Assembly: GCF_024707545.1 (NCBI RefSeq) | Contig: NZ_CP062229.1 | Coordinates: forward strand, 4,011,501 to 4,075,500 | DNA length: 64,000 nucleotides | Source of the DNA: Mesorhizobium onobrychidis | Lineage (GTDB): Bacteria; Pseudomonadota; Alphaproteobacteria; Rhizobiales; Rhizobiaceae | Direction: 5' to 3' | Part shown: one piece after another, positions 16,434-25,636 of the stretch | Layout of the letters: every line of letters begins with the position of its first letter | How positions within the stretch are numbered: position 1 is the stretch's first letter | Notes under the pieces: generated by a model | Database searches by the model: none | Seen by the model: only the letters and a program-made list of their open reading frames with translations | What the model was told of the DNA's origin: nothing | Program-made: the position numbers and the translations under genes

Positions 16434-19079
16434 CTATCCCTTTTTGTTGGCCACTTTCTTGGCCGCCGGTTTTTGGGCCGCCGGTTTTTTTTTGGCCGCC
16501 GCAGGCTTTTTGGCAGGTGCGGCCGCTTTGCGGAAGGGCTTTCTGCCGCCGTTGCCACCCTTGGCTTCCTTCTCGGCAATCAGCGCCACCGCGTCCTCGA
16601 TTGTCACCGACTGCGGGTCCTTGCCCTTCGGCAGCGTCGCATTGACCTTGCCGAAATTAACATAAGGCCCGTATTTGCCGTCACGCACGACGATCTTGCC
16701 GCCGCCCGCCGGATGCTCGCCAAGCTCCTTCAAGGCGGCGGGCGTGCCGCCATTGCGGCCGCCCGGGCCCCTCAACTGCTTCTCGGCGATGACCGACACG
16801 GCGCGGTTGAGACCGATCGAGAACACGTCCTCGATGTTGTCGAGATTGGCGTAGGTGCCGTCGTGCAGCACGAACGGACCGTAGCGCCCCAGCCCGGCCG
16901 AGATCATCTTGCCGGATTCCGGATGCTTGCCGACGTCGCGCGGCAGCGACAGCAAGGCGAGAGCCTTTTCGTGGTCGATCGAATCGACTGTCCAGCCCTT
17001 GGGCAGGCTGGAGCGCTTGGCTTCCTTGCCGTCGCCGCGCTGGATATAAGGGCCGAAACGACCGCTGCGCAGCGTGATTTCCTCCGCCGTGTAGGGGTCC
17101 TTGCCAAGCACCTTGGTGCCGTCTTCGCCATTGGCGTTTTCGCCATTGGGGTTGGCGGCGTCGCCGAGCTGGCGGGTGAAGGAGCATTCGGGATAGTTCG
17201 AGCAGCCGACGAAGGCGCCGAACTTGCCGAGCTTCAGCGACAGGTTGCCGGTGCCGCATTTCGGGCAGATGCGGGGGTTCGAACCGTCTTCTCGTGCGGG
17301 GAACACCAGCGGCGCCAGTTCCTCGTTGAGTGCGTCGAGCACGTCGGTGACACGCAATTCCTTGATGTCGGCGACGGCGCCGGAAAAATCCTTCCAGAAA
17401 TCGCGCAGCACATCCTTCCAGGCGAGCTTGCCGTCGGAAATTTCGTCGAGCTTTTCCTCGAGCGAGGCGGTGAAATCATACTCGACATAGCGCTCGAAGA
17501 AGCTTTCGAGGAAGGCCGACAACAGCCGGCCCTTGGCCTGCGGCAACAGCTTGCGCTTGTCCAGGGTGACGTAGTCGCGATCCTCCAGCGTCTTCAGGAT
17601 CGCCGTGTAGGTCGACGGCCGGCCGATGCCGAGCTCTTCCAGCTTCTTGATCAGCGAGGCTTCCGAATAGCGCGGCGGCGGTTCGGTGGTGTGCTGGGTG
17701 GCGTTGATCGCCTCGCGGTCGAGTTGTTCGCCGGCACGGATCTCGGGCAGACGGCGGTCTTCCTCGACTTCCGAATCCTCGTCCTTCTGGTCGGTATAGG
17801 CGGCAATGAAGCCGTCGAAGCGAACGACCGAACCGACGGCGCGAAGCTCCGCTGTGCGGGCGCCGTTGACCGCCTCGATCTCGACCGTGGTGCGCTCGAT
17901 CTCGGCTGGCTGCATCTGGCTGGCAATGGCGCGTTTCCACACAATCTCGTAAAGCCGCGCCTGGTCGGCATCGAGATATTGCCTGACCGAAGCGGGCGTG
18001 CGCATGAAATCGGTCGGGCGAATCGCTTCGTGCGCTTCCTGGGCGTTCTTGGCCTTGGTCGTGTAGTAGCGCGGCTTTTCAGGCAGGTATTTGGGGCCGA
18101 ACTCTTTTGCGATCGCGTCGCGCGCGGCTGATATCGCCTCGGGCGCCATCTGCACGCCGTCGGTTCGCATATAGGTGATCAGGCCGGTGGTCTCGCCGCC
18201 GATGTCCATGCCTTCATAGAGCCGCTGCGCCACCTGCATGGTGCGGCTTGCCGAAAAACCGAGACGCGAGGAGGCGGCCTGCTGCAGCGTCGAGGTGGTG
18301 AAGGGCGGACCTGGATTGCGCTTGGTCGGCTTGGCTTCGACCGACAGCGCCTTGAAGGTCGCGCCTTCCAGCATCGCCTTGATGTCGTCGGCCTGCGCCT
18401 TGTTCGAAATGTCGAGCTTTTGCAGCTTTTTGCGGTCGAAGGCGGTCAGCCGCGCTTCGAAATTTTCCTTGCGCGGCGTGCCGAGAATGGCGGCGACCTG
18501 CCAGTATTCCTCGCGGATGAAGCGCTCGATCTCCAATTCGCGGTCGCAGACGAGGCGCAGTGCCACCGACTGGACGCGGCCGGCGGAGCGGGCGCCGGGC
18601 AGCTTGCGCCACAGGACGGGCGACAGCGTGAAGCCGACGAGATAGTCGAGCGCGCGGCGAGCGAGATAGGCGTCGACCAGCGGCGCATCGATCTGACGCG
18701 GATTGGCCATCGCTTCCAGCACCGACGATTTGGTGATGGCGTTGAAGACGACGCGGCTGACCGGCTTGTCCTTCAGCGCTCGCTTCTGCTTCAGCACTTC
18801 CAGGACATGCCAGGAAATGGCTTCGCCTTCGCGATCCGGATCGGTGGCGAGGATCAGGCCGTCGGCGTCCTTGACCGCCTTGGCGATGTCGGCAAGACGT
18901 TTGCTCGAGGCGGTGTCGACAGCCCAGGACATGGCAAAATCCTCGTCCGGACGGACCGAGCCATCCTTGGCCGGCAGATCGCGGACGTGACCGAACGAGG
19001 CCAGGACCTTGTAGTTCTTTCCGAGGTACTTGTTGATTGTCTTCGCTTTGGCCGGCGATTCGACGACGACGACGTCCAT
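16434..19079 (-). CDS. topA: DNA topoisomerase I
   Basis: 881-residue type IA topoisomerase that relaxes negative supercoils. The start is VVVESPAKAKTI. The TOPRIM acidic motif DPDREGEAISWH is at about 80-91. The active-site Tyr is about residue 303 in LITYMRTDG. After the core come a C4 zinc finger (CPKCG, GCSNYPEC), several repeated C-terminal segments (GRFGPYIQ, GRYGPFV, GKYGPYV) and a Lys/Ala-rich tail. The tail contains a run of nine A residues in the coding strand (16485-16493). It is the first gene of the topA-rnr-DUF983 operon. Confidence 0.97.
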   Translation of the reverse strand: MDVVVVESPAKAKTINKYLGKNYKVLASFGHVRDLPAKDGSVRPDEDFAMSWAVDTASSKRLADIAKAVKDADGLILATDPDREGEAISWHVLEVLKQKRALKDKPVSRVVFNAITKSSVLEAMANPRQIDAPLVDAYLARRALDYLVGFTLSPVLWRKLPGARSAGRVQSVALRLVCDRELEIERFIREEYWQVAAILGTPRKENFEARLTAFDRKKLQKLDISNKAQADDIKAMLEGATFKALSVEAKPTKRNPGPPFTTSTLQQAASSRLGFSASRTMQVAQRLYEGMDIGGETTGLITYMRTDGVQMAPEAISAARDAIAKEFGPKYLPEKPRYYTTKAKNAQEAHEAIRPTDFMRTPASVRQYLDADQARLYEIVWKRAIASQMQPAEIERTTVEIEAVNGARTAELRAVGSVVRFDGFIAAYTDQKDEDSEVEEDRRLPEIRAGEQLDREAINATQHTTEPPPRYSEASLIKKLEELGIGRPSTYTAILKTLEDRDYVTLDKRKLLPQAKGRLLSAFLESFFERYVEYDFTASLEEKLDEISDGKLAWKDVLRDFWKDFSGAVADIKELRVTDVLDALNEELAPLVFPAREDGSNPRICPKCGTGNLSLKLGKFGAFVGCSNYPECSFTRQLGDAANPNGENANGEDGTKVLGKDPYTAEEITLRSGRFGPYIQRGDGKEAKRSSLPKGWTVDSIDHEKALALLSLPRDVGKHPESGKMISAGLGRYGPFVLHDGTYANLDNIEDVFSIGLNRAVSVIAEKQLRGPGGRNGGTPAALKELGEHPAGGGKIVVRDGKYGPYVNFGKVNATLPKGKDPQSVTIEDAVALIAEKEAKGGNGGRKPFRKAAAPAKKPAAAKKKPAAQKPAAKKVANKKG

Positions 19080-19532
19080 GAGGTCTCATATCAGCTGTGG
19101 TGCGGCAGAAGAATTCCGCTGCGCGCGACGAAATCTCGTACAATTGTCGCTCACATGGCCGCGCTTTTGCATCCGGTCAAGGGGAAGCGCCCAAAATGCA
19201 GTCCTGCATTGAGCGCGCAACCCAAGGGTGCGTCACGTGATATCCGCAATCCCAGATAGAGGGAGCGACTGCCCTATCGTTGGACAAGCCGGCAATGAAT
19301 CCGGGAGAACGGGACAAAATCCTCCGCGGATATAAGAGAAACATCGATCATGCGCCAGCCCTGGCTGAAGAGACGTCCGGCATGATGCGACGCTGGCGCG
19401 GCAAGTGGGCTCATGCCCGGCAGGACGGTGCAAGTATGTGACGCGCAAGAAAACTGGCCGTCGGGGTCCCTGGAGGAATGCCCAGCGACCAGCCGATTTC
19501 CCGCCGGTCAAGGCGAGGATCCAGGTTCGGGG
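19080..19532. other. intergenic stretch upstream of topA, no gene recognised
   Basis: About 450 bases between two minus-strand genes. The short open frames have no recognisable similarity or convincing start signals. The part nearest 19080 must hold the topA promoter, but no clear -35/-10 pair was identified. Confidence 0.55.
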
Positions 19533-19910
19533 CTAGTCGGCCTTGGCGATATGCCAGACCTCGCCGACGCCGTCGCCGGTCACATCGCCGGCCTTCTTGT
19601 CCTTGATGAATGTGTAGAGCGGCTTGCCCTCATAAGCCCACATCTTGGTGCCGTCGGTGCGGTCGACGATTGTCCATTCGCCCTCGGCCTTGGCGTCGGC
19701 CTCAGCCTTCAGCGGCGGCCAATTGGTGGCGCATTTGTCGTAGCAGTTCGATTTGCCCTTCTCGTCCTTGTCGTAGGTGTAAAGGGTCATGCCGTCGGCA
19801 TCGGTGTAGATCTTGGTGCCGCCAACATCGGCTTCCTTCCACGCCTCGGCGGCATAGGAGGCGGTGGTGCCGAGCAAAAGCACCGCCAACCCAACTGTGA
19901 TCGATTTCAT
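19533..19910 (-). CDS. secreted COG4315-type repeat protein
   Basis: 125 residues with a signal peptide (MKSITVGLAVLLLGTTASYA). The mature part holds two copies of the secreted-repeat pattern (PF03640): GMTLYTYDKDEKGKSNCYDKC plus NWPPL, then GKPLYTFIKDKKAGD plus W near the end. Such small periplasmic proteins are common in Rhizobiales. Their function is unknown. The start has GGGAG about 8 bases upstream. It stands alone, divergent from the ccdA gene. Confidence 0.88.
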   Translation of the reverse strand: MKSITVGLAVLLLGTTASYAAEAWKEADVGGTKIYTDADGMTLYTYDKDEKGKSNCYDKCATNWPPLKAEADAKAEGEWTIVDRTDGTKMWAYEGKPLYTFIKDKKAGDVTGDGVGEVWHIAKAD

Positions 19911-20085
19911 GAGGTTTCTCCCTGATATGATCGAGAAGCGCGCGGAAAGTCACGGCCTCGTTGCATCAACGCGCCTGGTGTGTCGTTTCTTCCGCGATGC
20001 GAGGCGGCAACTTGCCACGCAATGGTGATTGGCGGACAAGCCCGCGCGCCGCTATATCGGCGCCGATACAGTTGGAGTTCGGGAA

Positions 20086-20832
20086 TTGGCATTGGATATC
20101 GGCTATGTCAGCGCGATCGGGGCGGGAGCGATCTCGTTCCTTTCGCCTTGCGTGCTGCCGCTGGTGCCGCCCTACCTCTGCTACATGGCCGGCGTGTCGG
20201 TCGATGATTTCCGCGGCAATGCCGGCGTCACGGCCAAGGCCGAGGCACGCGGCGCGCTGCTCTATGCTTCGATTGCCTTCGTTCTCGGCTTCTCCACCGT
20301 CTTCGTGGCTTTAGGCGCCGGCGCCTCCACCATCGGCCGGCTGCTGCGCGTCTGGCAGGAGCCGCTGGCGATGGCCGCCGGCGTGCTCATCATCCTGATG
20401 GGGCTGAACTTTCTCGGCATATTGCGCATCCCGCTGCTGTCGCGCGAGGCGCGCTTCCAGTCGCAGGGCAAGCCGGCCAGTATCGTTGCCGCCTATGTCA
20501 TGGGACTGGCCTTCGCCTTCGGCTGGACGCCTTGCATCGGACCGGTGCTGGGACCGATCCTGACGCTGGCCGGCGGCCGCGAGACGGTGGGCGAGGGCGC
20601 GCTGCTGCTCGCCGCCTATTCGCTCGGCCTCGGCATACCGTTCCTGATCGCGGCGCTGTTTTCCGGCGCCTTCATGCGCTTTCTCTCGAAATTCCGCGTC
20701 CATCTCGGCCGGGTCGAAAAGGCCATGGGCGCGCTGCTGGTCGTCGCCGGCGTGTTTTTCCTGACGGGGGGCGTGCAGGCCGCGTCCTACTGGCTGCTGG
20801 AGAATTTCCCGGTGCTGGGGCAGTTGGGATAG
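20086..20832 (+). CDS. ccdA: cytochrome c biogenesis protein CcdA
   Basis: 248-residue inner-membrane protein of the DsbD/CcdA family that carries reducing power from cytoplasmic thioredoxin to the periplasm for cytochrome c maturation. Six hydrophobic segments are seen, with the two essential Cys in SFLSPCVLPLVPPYL and FGWTPCIGPVLG. The TTG start at 20086 is chosen because GGAG lies at 20074-20077, eight bases upstream, and the first membrane segment follows at once. An upstream TTG at 20029 lacks such support. Confidence 0.92.
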   Translation: MALDIGYVSAIGAGAISFLSPCVLPLVPPYLCYMAGVSVDDFRGNAGVTAKAEARGALLYASIAFVLGFSTVFVALGAGASTIGRLLRVWQEPLAMAAGVLIILMGLNFLGILRIPLLSREARFQSQGKPASIVAAYVMGLAFAFGWTPCIGPVLGPILTLAGGRETVGEGALLLAAYSLGLGIPFLIAALFSGAFMRFLSKFRVHLGRVEKAMGALLVVAGVFFLTGGVQAASYWLLENFPVLGQLG

Positions 20833-20995
20833 GTGTTTGCTGCCCATAAAGCCGGAACGTGCGCCCAAGACTGACTGCGGACCCGCTGACCTGGACTGCT
20901 CCGCCACCTCACCGGAATTTAACCGCATTGGTGCAGCAAGGCGCCAATGCTAGACATGCCTTGATTCCCAACCCTTATCATATGGTTTCCATTTC

Positions 20996-22360
20996 ATGAG
21001 CCAGAGAACCTGCCTGTCCGTCATCCTCGCCGCCGGCGAAGGCACGCGCATGAAAAGCGCTGTGCCAAAAGTGCTGCACCCGATCGCCGGCCTGCCGATG
21101 GTCGCCCATGTCGTCAAGGCTGCCGAAGCCGCAGGCAGCGGCGATCTGGCGCTGGTCATCGGCCATGGCGCTGACGAGATGCGCAAGGCAACGCAAAAGT
21201 TCGCGCCGAAGGCGGAGACCTTCGTCCAGGACAAGCAGCTCGGCACGGCGCATGCCGTTCTGGCGGCTCGCGATGCGATATCAAAGGGTTACGATGACGT
21301 CCTGGTGATGTTCGGCGATACGCCGCTGATCGATCCGGAGGTGCTGACCGCTGCGCGCCGGAAGCTGGCCGAAGGCGCTGCCGTCGTCGTGGTCGGCTTC
21401 CGCACGTCAAATCCTTCCGGCTATGGCCGCTTGATCGAAAAGGGCGGCAAGCTCATCGCCATCCGCGAGGAAAAGGACTGCACCGACGAGGAGAAGAAAA
21501 TCACCTTCTGCAACGGCGGTCTGATGGCGGTTGCCGGCAAGCATGCGCTGCAACTGCTCGACCAAGTCGGCAACAACAACGCCAAGGGCGAATATTATCT
21601 CACCGACATCGTTGAGATCGCGGGCGGGCAGGGCCTTGACGTCATCGCCGCAGAAGCCGGCTTCGAGAATGTGCTCGGCATCAACAACCGTGCCGAACTT
21701 GCCGCGGCGGAAGGCATCTGGCAGACACGCCGGCGGCGTGAGGCCATGCTCTCCGGCGTCACGCTGATCGCGCCGGAAACCGTGTTCTTTTCTTACGACA
21801 CCGAGATCGGCGCCGACACGATCGTCGAACCCAATGTCTGGTTCGGACCGGGCGTGAAGATCGCCACGGCCGCCAAGATCCATGCCTTCAGCCATATTGA
21901 AGGCGCCACCATCGCCTCGGGCTGCGATGTCGGCCCGTACGCGCGGCTGCGGCCCGGAGCCGATTTGAGACAGAAGGCCAAGGTCGGTAATTTCTGCGAG
22001 GTCAAGCAGGCGACGGTCGAGGAAGGTGCCAAGGTCAACCACCTGACCTATATCGGCGATGCCCGCGTCGGCGCCGGCGCCAACATCGGCGCTGGAACCA
22101 TCACCTGCAATTATGACGGCTATTCGAAGTTCTTCACCGACATCGGCGAAGGCGCCTTCGTCGGCTCGAATTCCTCGCTGGTGGCGCCTGTTACAATCGG
22201 TAAGGGCGGCTACATCGCTTCGGGCAGCGTGATCACCGAAAGCGTGCCCGACGATGCGCTGGCCTTCGGCCGCGCCCGCCAGAGGACGCTGGCCGGCAAG
22301 GGCAGGGAATTGCGCGAACGTTTTGCTTCGGCCGCGGCGGCGAAGAAGGCCGGTGGATGA
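20996..22360 (+). CDS. glmU: bifunctional GlmU (GlcN-1-P acetyltransferase / UDP-GlcNAc pyrophosphorylase)
   Basis: 454 residues. The N-terminal uridylyltransferase domain (about 1-230) shows [22 protein letters not shown] and later [10 protein letters not shown]. The C-terminal acetyltransferase domain is a left-handed beta-helix with hexapeptide repeats and the motif [11 protein letters not shown]. It makes UDP-GlcNAc for peptidoglycan and lipid A in two steps. GlmS, which makes the GlcN-6-P precursor, lies 600 bases downstream on the same strand, so the pathway genes are clustered. Confidence 0.97.
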   Translation: MSQRTCLSVILAAGEGTRMKSAVPKVLHPIAGLPMVAHVVKAAEAAGSGDLALVIGHGADEMRKATQKFAPKAETFVQDKQLGTAHAVLAARDAISKGYDDVLVMFGDTPLIDPEVLTAARRKLAEGAAVVVVGFRTSNPSGYGRLIEKGGKLIAIREEKDCTDEEKKITFCNGGLMAVAGKHALQLLDQVGNNNAKGEYYLTDIVEIAGGQGLDVIAAEAGFENVLGINNRAELAAAEGIWQTRRRREAMLSGVTLIAPETVFFSYDTEIGADTIVEPNVWFGPGVKIATAAKIHAFSHIEGATIASGCDVGPYARLRPGADLRQKAKVGNFCEVKQATVEEGAKVNHLTYIGDARVGAGANIGAGTITCNYDGYSKFFTDIGEGAFVGSNSSLVAPVTIGKGGYIASGSVITESVPDDALAFGRARQRTLAGKGRELRERFASAAAAKKAGG

Positions 22361-22370
22361 TCATTCGGCG

Positions 22371-22745
22371 TTAGCCGGCAAGGTTCGCATCTCTGCCGAA
22401 AGCAGCCGTCACCTCGATCCTGCCGACAATTGCCCTGTTGAATTCGGGAAGGTCTTCGGCAGGGATCCAGTACTCCAGATGTGCCTTGCTACCGGCATGT
22501 TCGACCTGGTACCGGTCGAGAAAGCTCTTCAAAACGTCAAACCGGGTAACGAAGCCCGAGCCGCTGGCCGGTACGTTCCAGTCACGCGCGATCTGCACGG
22601 CATAGGCTTCAGACAGAACGGGGTAGAAAATGGGTTGCTCGGGAAGGCGCGGCGGAAACGCCCGCATGCCCGACTTCTCGATCAGTTTCAGCTCTTTAGG
22701 CCCAACCGGACGCCAAAGCGTCACGGTGTCGAGTCGTTTGTTCAT
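22371..22745 (-). CDS. small conserved protein (annotated elsewhere as ADP-ribosylation/crystallin J1)
   Basis: 124 residues. The sequence TLWRPVGPKELKLIEKSGMR, then AFPPRLPEQPIFYPVL, EYWIPAEDLPEFN and GRIEV matches a short bacterial family usually labelled ADP-ribosylation/crystallin J1. That label is historical and no activity is shown for it. The ATG at 22745 fits the family start; the frame is open further upstream without similarity. It lies opposite the glmU-glmS genes, in the space between them. Confidence 0.75.
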   Translation of the reverse strand: MNKRLDTVTLWRPVGPKELKLIEKSGMRAFPPRLPEQPIFYPVLSEAYAVQIARDWNVPASGSGFVTRFDVLKSFLDRYQVEHAGSKAHLEYWIPAEDLPEFNRAIVGRIEVTAAFGRDANLAG

Positions 22746-22973
22746 GACCGCATCATATCTTTGATGGATTTCAGGAACCACCGAGGCGAGGTAGGATGCG
22801 TGCTCGGAGAAACTGAGCGATTGCGGTAACCGGATTGCAAGCGCGTCCTGTCTTGGTGCATCTGTGCAAGATCGTTCCGGCTGATACGGAACGAAACGCA
22901 ATGTGATTTTCGCGGCAGCCCGGCCAACCCTAAATGGCGCTGGGATTTCATGCCGGAATCGGGGCAAACGTCT

Positions 22974-24797
22974 ATGTGCGGTATCGTCGGAATTGTCAGC
23001 CACTCGCCGGTCGCGCCGCTCATCGTGGATGCGCTGAAAAGGCTCGAATATCGCGGCTATGATTCAGCCGGCGTCGCCACCGTCGAGCACGGCAAGCTTG
23101 CGCGCCGGCGCGCCGAGGGCAAGCTGATCAATCTCGAACGCCGGCTGAAGGACGAACCGCTCGACGGCATGATCGGCATCGGCCACACGCGCTGGGCGAC
23201 GCATGGTGTGCCCAACGAGACCAATGCGCATCCGCATTTTTCCGACGGCGTCGCCATCGTCCATAACGGCATCATCGAGAATTTCGCCGAATTGCGCGAC
23301 GAGCTGATGCGCGACGGCTACACATTTTCATCGCAGACCGACACGGAGGTCGTCGCACATCTGGTGGGGCGCGAACTGGCCAGGGGCCTGAAGCCGGTCG
23401 AGGCCGCGCACCAGGCGCTGAAGCGGCTGGAAGGCGCCTTTGCGCTGGCCATCATGTTCAAAGGCGACGAGGATCTCATCGTCGGTGCACGCAACGGCCC
23501 GCCGCTGGCGGTCGGCCATGGCGATGGCGAGATGTTTCTGGGCTCCGACGCCATCGCGCTTGCCCCCTTCACCAATTCGATCACCTATCTGGAGGATGGC
23601 GACTGGGCGGTGGTGCGCCGCAACGACGTCGGCATCTTCGACATGGACGGCAACAAGGTCGACCGCAAGCGCCAGCAGTCGCTCAGCACCAGCTTCATGG
23701 TCGACAAGGGCAACCGGCGCCATTTCATGGAGAAGGAAATCCATGAACAGCCCGAGGTGATCTCGCACACGCTGGCGCATTATGTGGATTTTGTTGGCGG
23801 CGTCTCGAAGCCGCTCGACCTGCCGTTCAATTTCGCTGAGATCAATCGGTTGGCGATTTCGGCCTGCGGCACCGCCTATCTGGCTGGCCTGATCAGCAAA
23901 TACTGGTTCGAGCGCTATGCGCGGCTGCCGGTCGACATCGATGTTGCTTCGGAATTCCGCTACCGCGAGATGCCGCTGTCGAAGACAGACGCCGCCTTCT
24001 TCATCTCGCAATCGGGCGAGACCGCCGACACGCTGGCCTCGCTGCGCTATTGCCGCAAGGCGGGGATGAAGATCGGCGCGGTCGTCAATGTCCGCGAATC
24101 GACGATGGCGCGCGAGTCCGACGTCATCCTGCCGACGCTGGCCGGGCCGGAGATCGGCGTCGCCTCGACCAAGGCCTTCACCTGTCAATTGTCGGTGCTG
24201 GCGTCGCTTGCCGTGCGGGCCGGCGTGGCGCGCGGAACGATTTCGCGCGAGCAGGAAACGACGCTGGTCCGCCAACTGTCGGAAGCGCCCCGCTACGCCA
24301 ACCAGGTCCTGAAGCTCGACGGCCAGATCGAAAAGGTTGCGCGCGACCTCTCGCACTACAAGAACGTGCTCTATCTCGGCCGCGACACCAATTTCCCGCT
24401 GGCCATGGAAGGCGCGCTGAAGCTCAAGGAAATCTCCTATATCCATGCCGAGGGCTATGCCGCCGGCGAACTGAAGCACGGGCCGATCGCGCTGATCGAC
24501 GAGAATATGCCGGTCATCGTTATTGCCCCGCATGACCGCATCTTTGAAAAGACCGTGTCGAACATGCAGGAAGTGGCGGCGCGCGGCGGCAAGATCATCC
24601 TGATCACCGACAGCAAGGGTGCCGCGCACGCCACGGTGAAGACGATGGAGACGATCGTGCTGCCGGACGTGCCGGAAATCATCTCGCCGATCATCTACGC
24701 GCTGCCGATCCAGATGCTGGCCTATTTCACCGCGGTGTTCATGGGCACCGACGTCGACCAGCCGCGCAACCTGGCGAAATCGGTGACTGTGGAATAG
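22974..24797 (+). CDS. glmS: glutamine-fructose-6-phosphate aminotransferase
   Basis: 607 residues. The start is chosen at MCGIVGIV so that the N-terminal nucleophile Cys is residue 2 after Met removal; an ATG at 22950 would bury it. The glutaminase domain covers about 1-220 (RGYDSAGVAT, HTRWATHG). Two SIS isomerase domains follow (ISACGTAYLAG, FISQSGETADTL, and the end SVTVE). It converts fructose-6-P and Gln to glucosamine-6-P, the entry into amino-sugar synthesis. No glmS ribozyme is seen upstream. Confidence 0.97.
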   Translation: MCGIVGIVSHSPVAPLIVDALKRLEYRGYDSAGVATVEHGKLARRRAEGKLINLERRLKDEPLDGMIGIGHTRWATHGVPNETNAHPHFSDGVAIVHNGIIENFAELRDELMRDGYTFSSQTDTEVVAHLVGRELARGLKPVEAAHQALKRLEGAFALAIMFKGDEDLIVGARNGPPLAVGHGDGEMFLGSDAIALAPFTNSITYLEDGDWAVVRRNDVGIFDMDGNKVDRKRQQSLSTSFMVDKGNRRHFMEKEIHEQPEVISHTLAHYVDFVGGVSKPLDLPFNFAEINRLAISACGTAYLAGLISKYWFERYARLPVDIDVASEFRYREMPLSKTDAAFFISQSGETADTLASLRYCRKAGMKIGAVVNVRESTMARESDVILPTLAGPEIGVASTKAFTCQLSVLASLAVRAGVARGTISREQETTLVRQLSEAPRYANQVLKLDGQIEKVARDLSHYKNVLYLGRDTNFPLAMEGALKLKEISYIHAEGYAAGELKHGPIALIDENMPVIVIAPHDRIFEKTVSNMQEVAARGGKIILITDSKGAAHATVKTMETIVLPDVPEIISPIIYALPIQMLAYFTAVFMGTDVDQPRNLAKSVTVE

Positions 24798-24877
24798 GGC
24801 ATCGTTTAAAAATTTCGCAGTTCCAAAGCCGAATGCGGTTCACTAATGTTGCGCCGCAATCAGCGCAGCGGTGAACC

Positions 24878-25636
24878 ATGTCCGATGCTCCCAAGACCTC
24901 AGGCATGACCCGGCTGCGGAATTATTTCCTGACGGGCTTCGTCGTCTGCGCGCCGCTGGCGATCACCGCCTACATCGCCTGGTCGTTCATCGGCTGGGTC
25001 GATTCCTGGGTGAAACCCTATATTCCGGCGCGCTACAACCCCGATAGCTATTTGCCGGCGCCGGTTCCGGGTTTTGGCCTGATCGTCGCCTTGATCCTGA
25101 TCACCCTGATCGGTTTCCTGACCGCCAATATCGTCGGCCGCGCCATCGTCTTGTTTGGTGAGCGCCTGCTCGGCCGCATGCCGCTGGTGCGCGGCATCTA
25201 CGGCTCGCTGAAGCAGATCTTCGAGACCGTGCTGTCGAACAAGGGAGACATGTTTCGCCAGGTCGGGCTGGTCGAATACCCGCGCAAGGGCGTCTGGTCG
25301 CTGGTCTTCGTCGCCAGCGAGAAGGAAACCGAGATCAACCAGAAGCTCGACCAGGAAGGCAACCCGCTGATCGCGGTGTTCATGCCGTGCACGCCCAACC
25401 CGACCACCGGCTTCCTGATGTATGTGCCGAAATCCGATGTCGTGCTGCTCGACATGACGATCGAGGACGGGGCCAAGCTGATCGTCTCGGCCGGGCTGGT
25501 GGCACCGGAGGTCAAGACGAAAATGGTGACGTTGAACGGCAAGCCGATCGGCGTGCAGATCGCCAATCCGCCGGTGGGTGCCGGGCCTCAGCCGGCGCGC
25601 AAGAGCCGCACCGCCTCGTCGCGGCCGAACAAATAA
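24878..25636 (+). CDS. DUF502 family membrane protein
   Basis: 252 residues. Two transmembrane segments (FLTGFVVCAPLAITAYIAW and GLIVALILITLIGFLTANIV) are followed by a conserved soluble part with MPLVRGIYGSLKQIFE and FMPCTPNPTTGFL, the DUF502 signature. In plants the related LAZ1/COV family acts at membranes; the bacterial function is unknown. Its last 49 bases overlap the 3' end of recG on the other strand. Confidence 0.9.
   Translation: MSDAPKTSGMTRLRNYFLTGFVVCAPLAITAYIAWSFIGWVDSWVKPYIPARYNPDSYLPAPVPGFGLIVALILITLIGFLTANIVGRAIVLFGERLLGRMPLVRGIYGSLKQIFETVLSNKGDMFRQVGLVEYPRKGVWSLVFVASEKETEINQKLDQEGNPLIAVFMPCTPNPTTGFLMYVPKSDVVLLDMTIEDGAKLIVSAGLVAPEVKTKMVTLNGKPIGVQIANPPVGAGPQPARKSRTASSRPNK

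Noticed and set aside
14640..18131. Very long plus-strand open frame opposite rnr and topA
   Set aside because: It is the antisense of two certain genes, with biased composition caused by high GC and no family features.
22950..22973. Upstream ATG for glmS
   Set aside because: It would place eight residues before the Cys that must be N-terminal for glutaminase activity.
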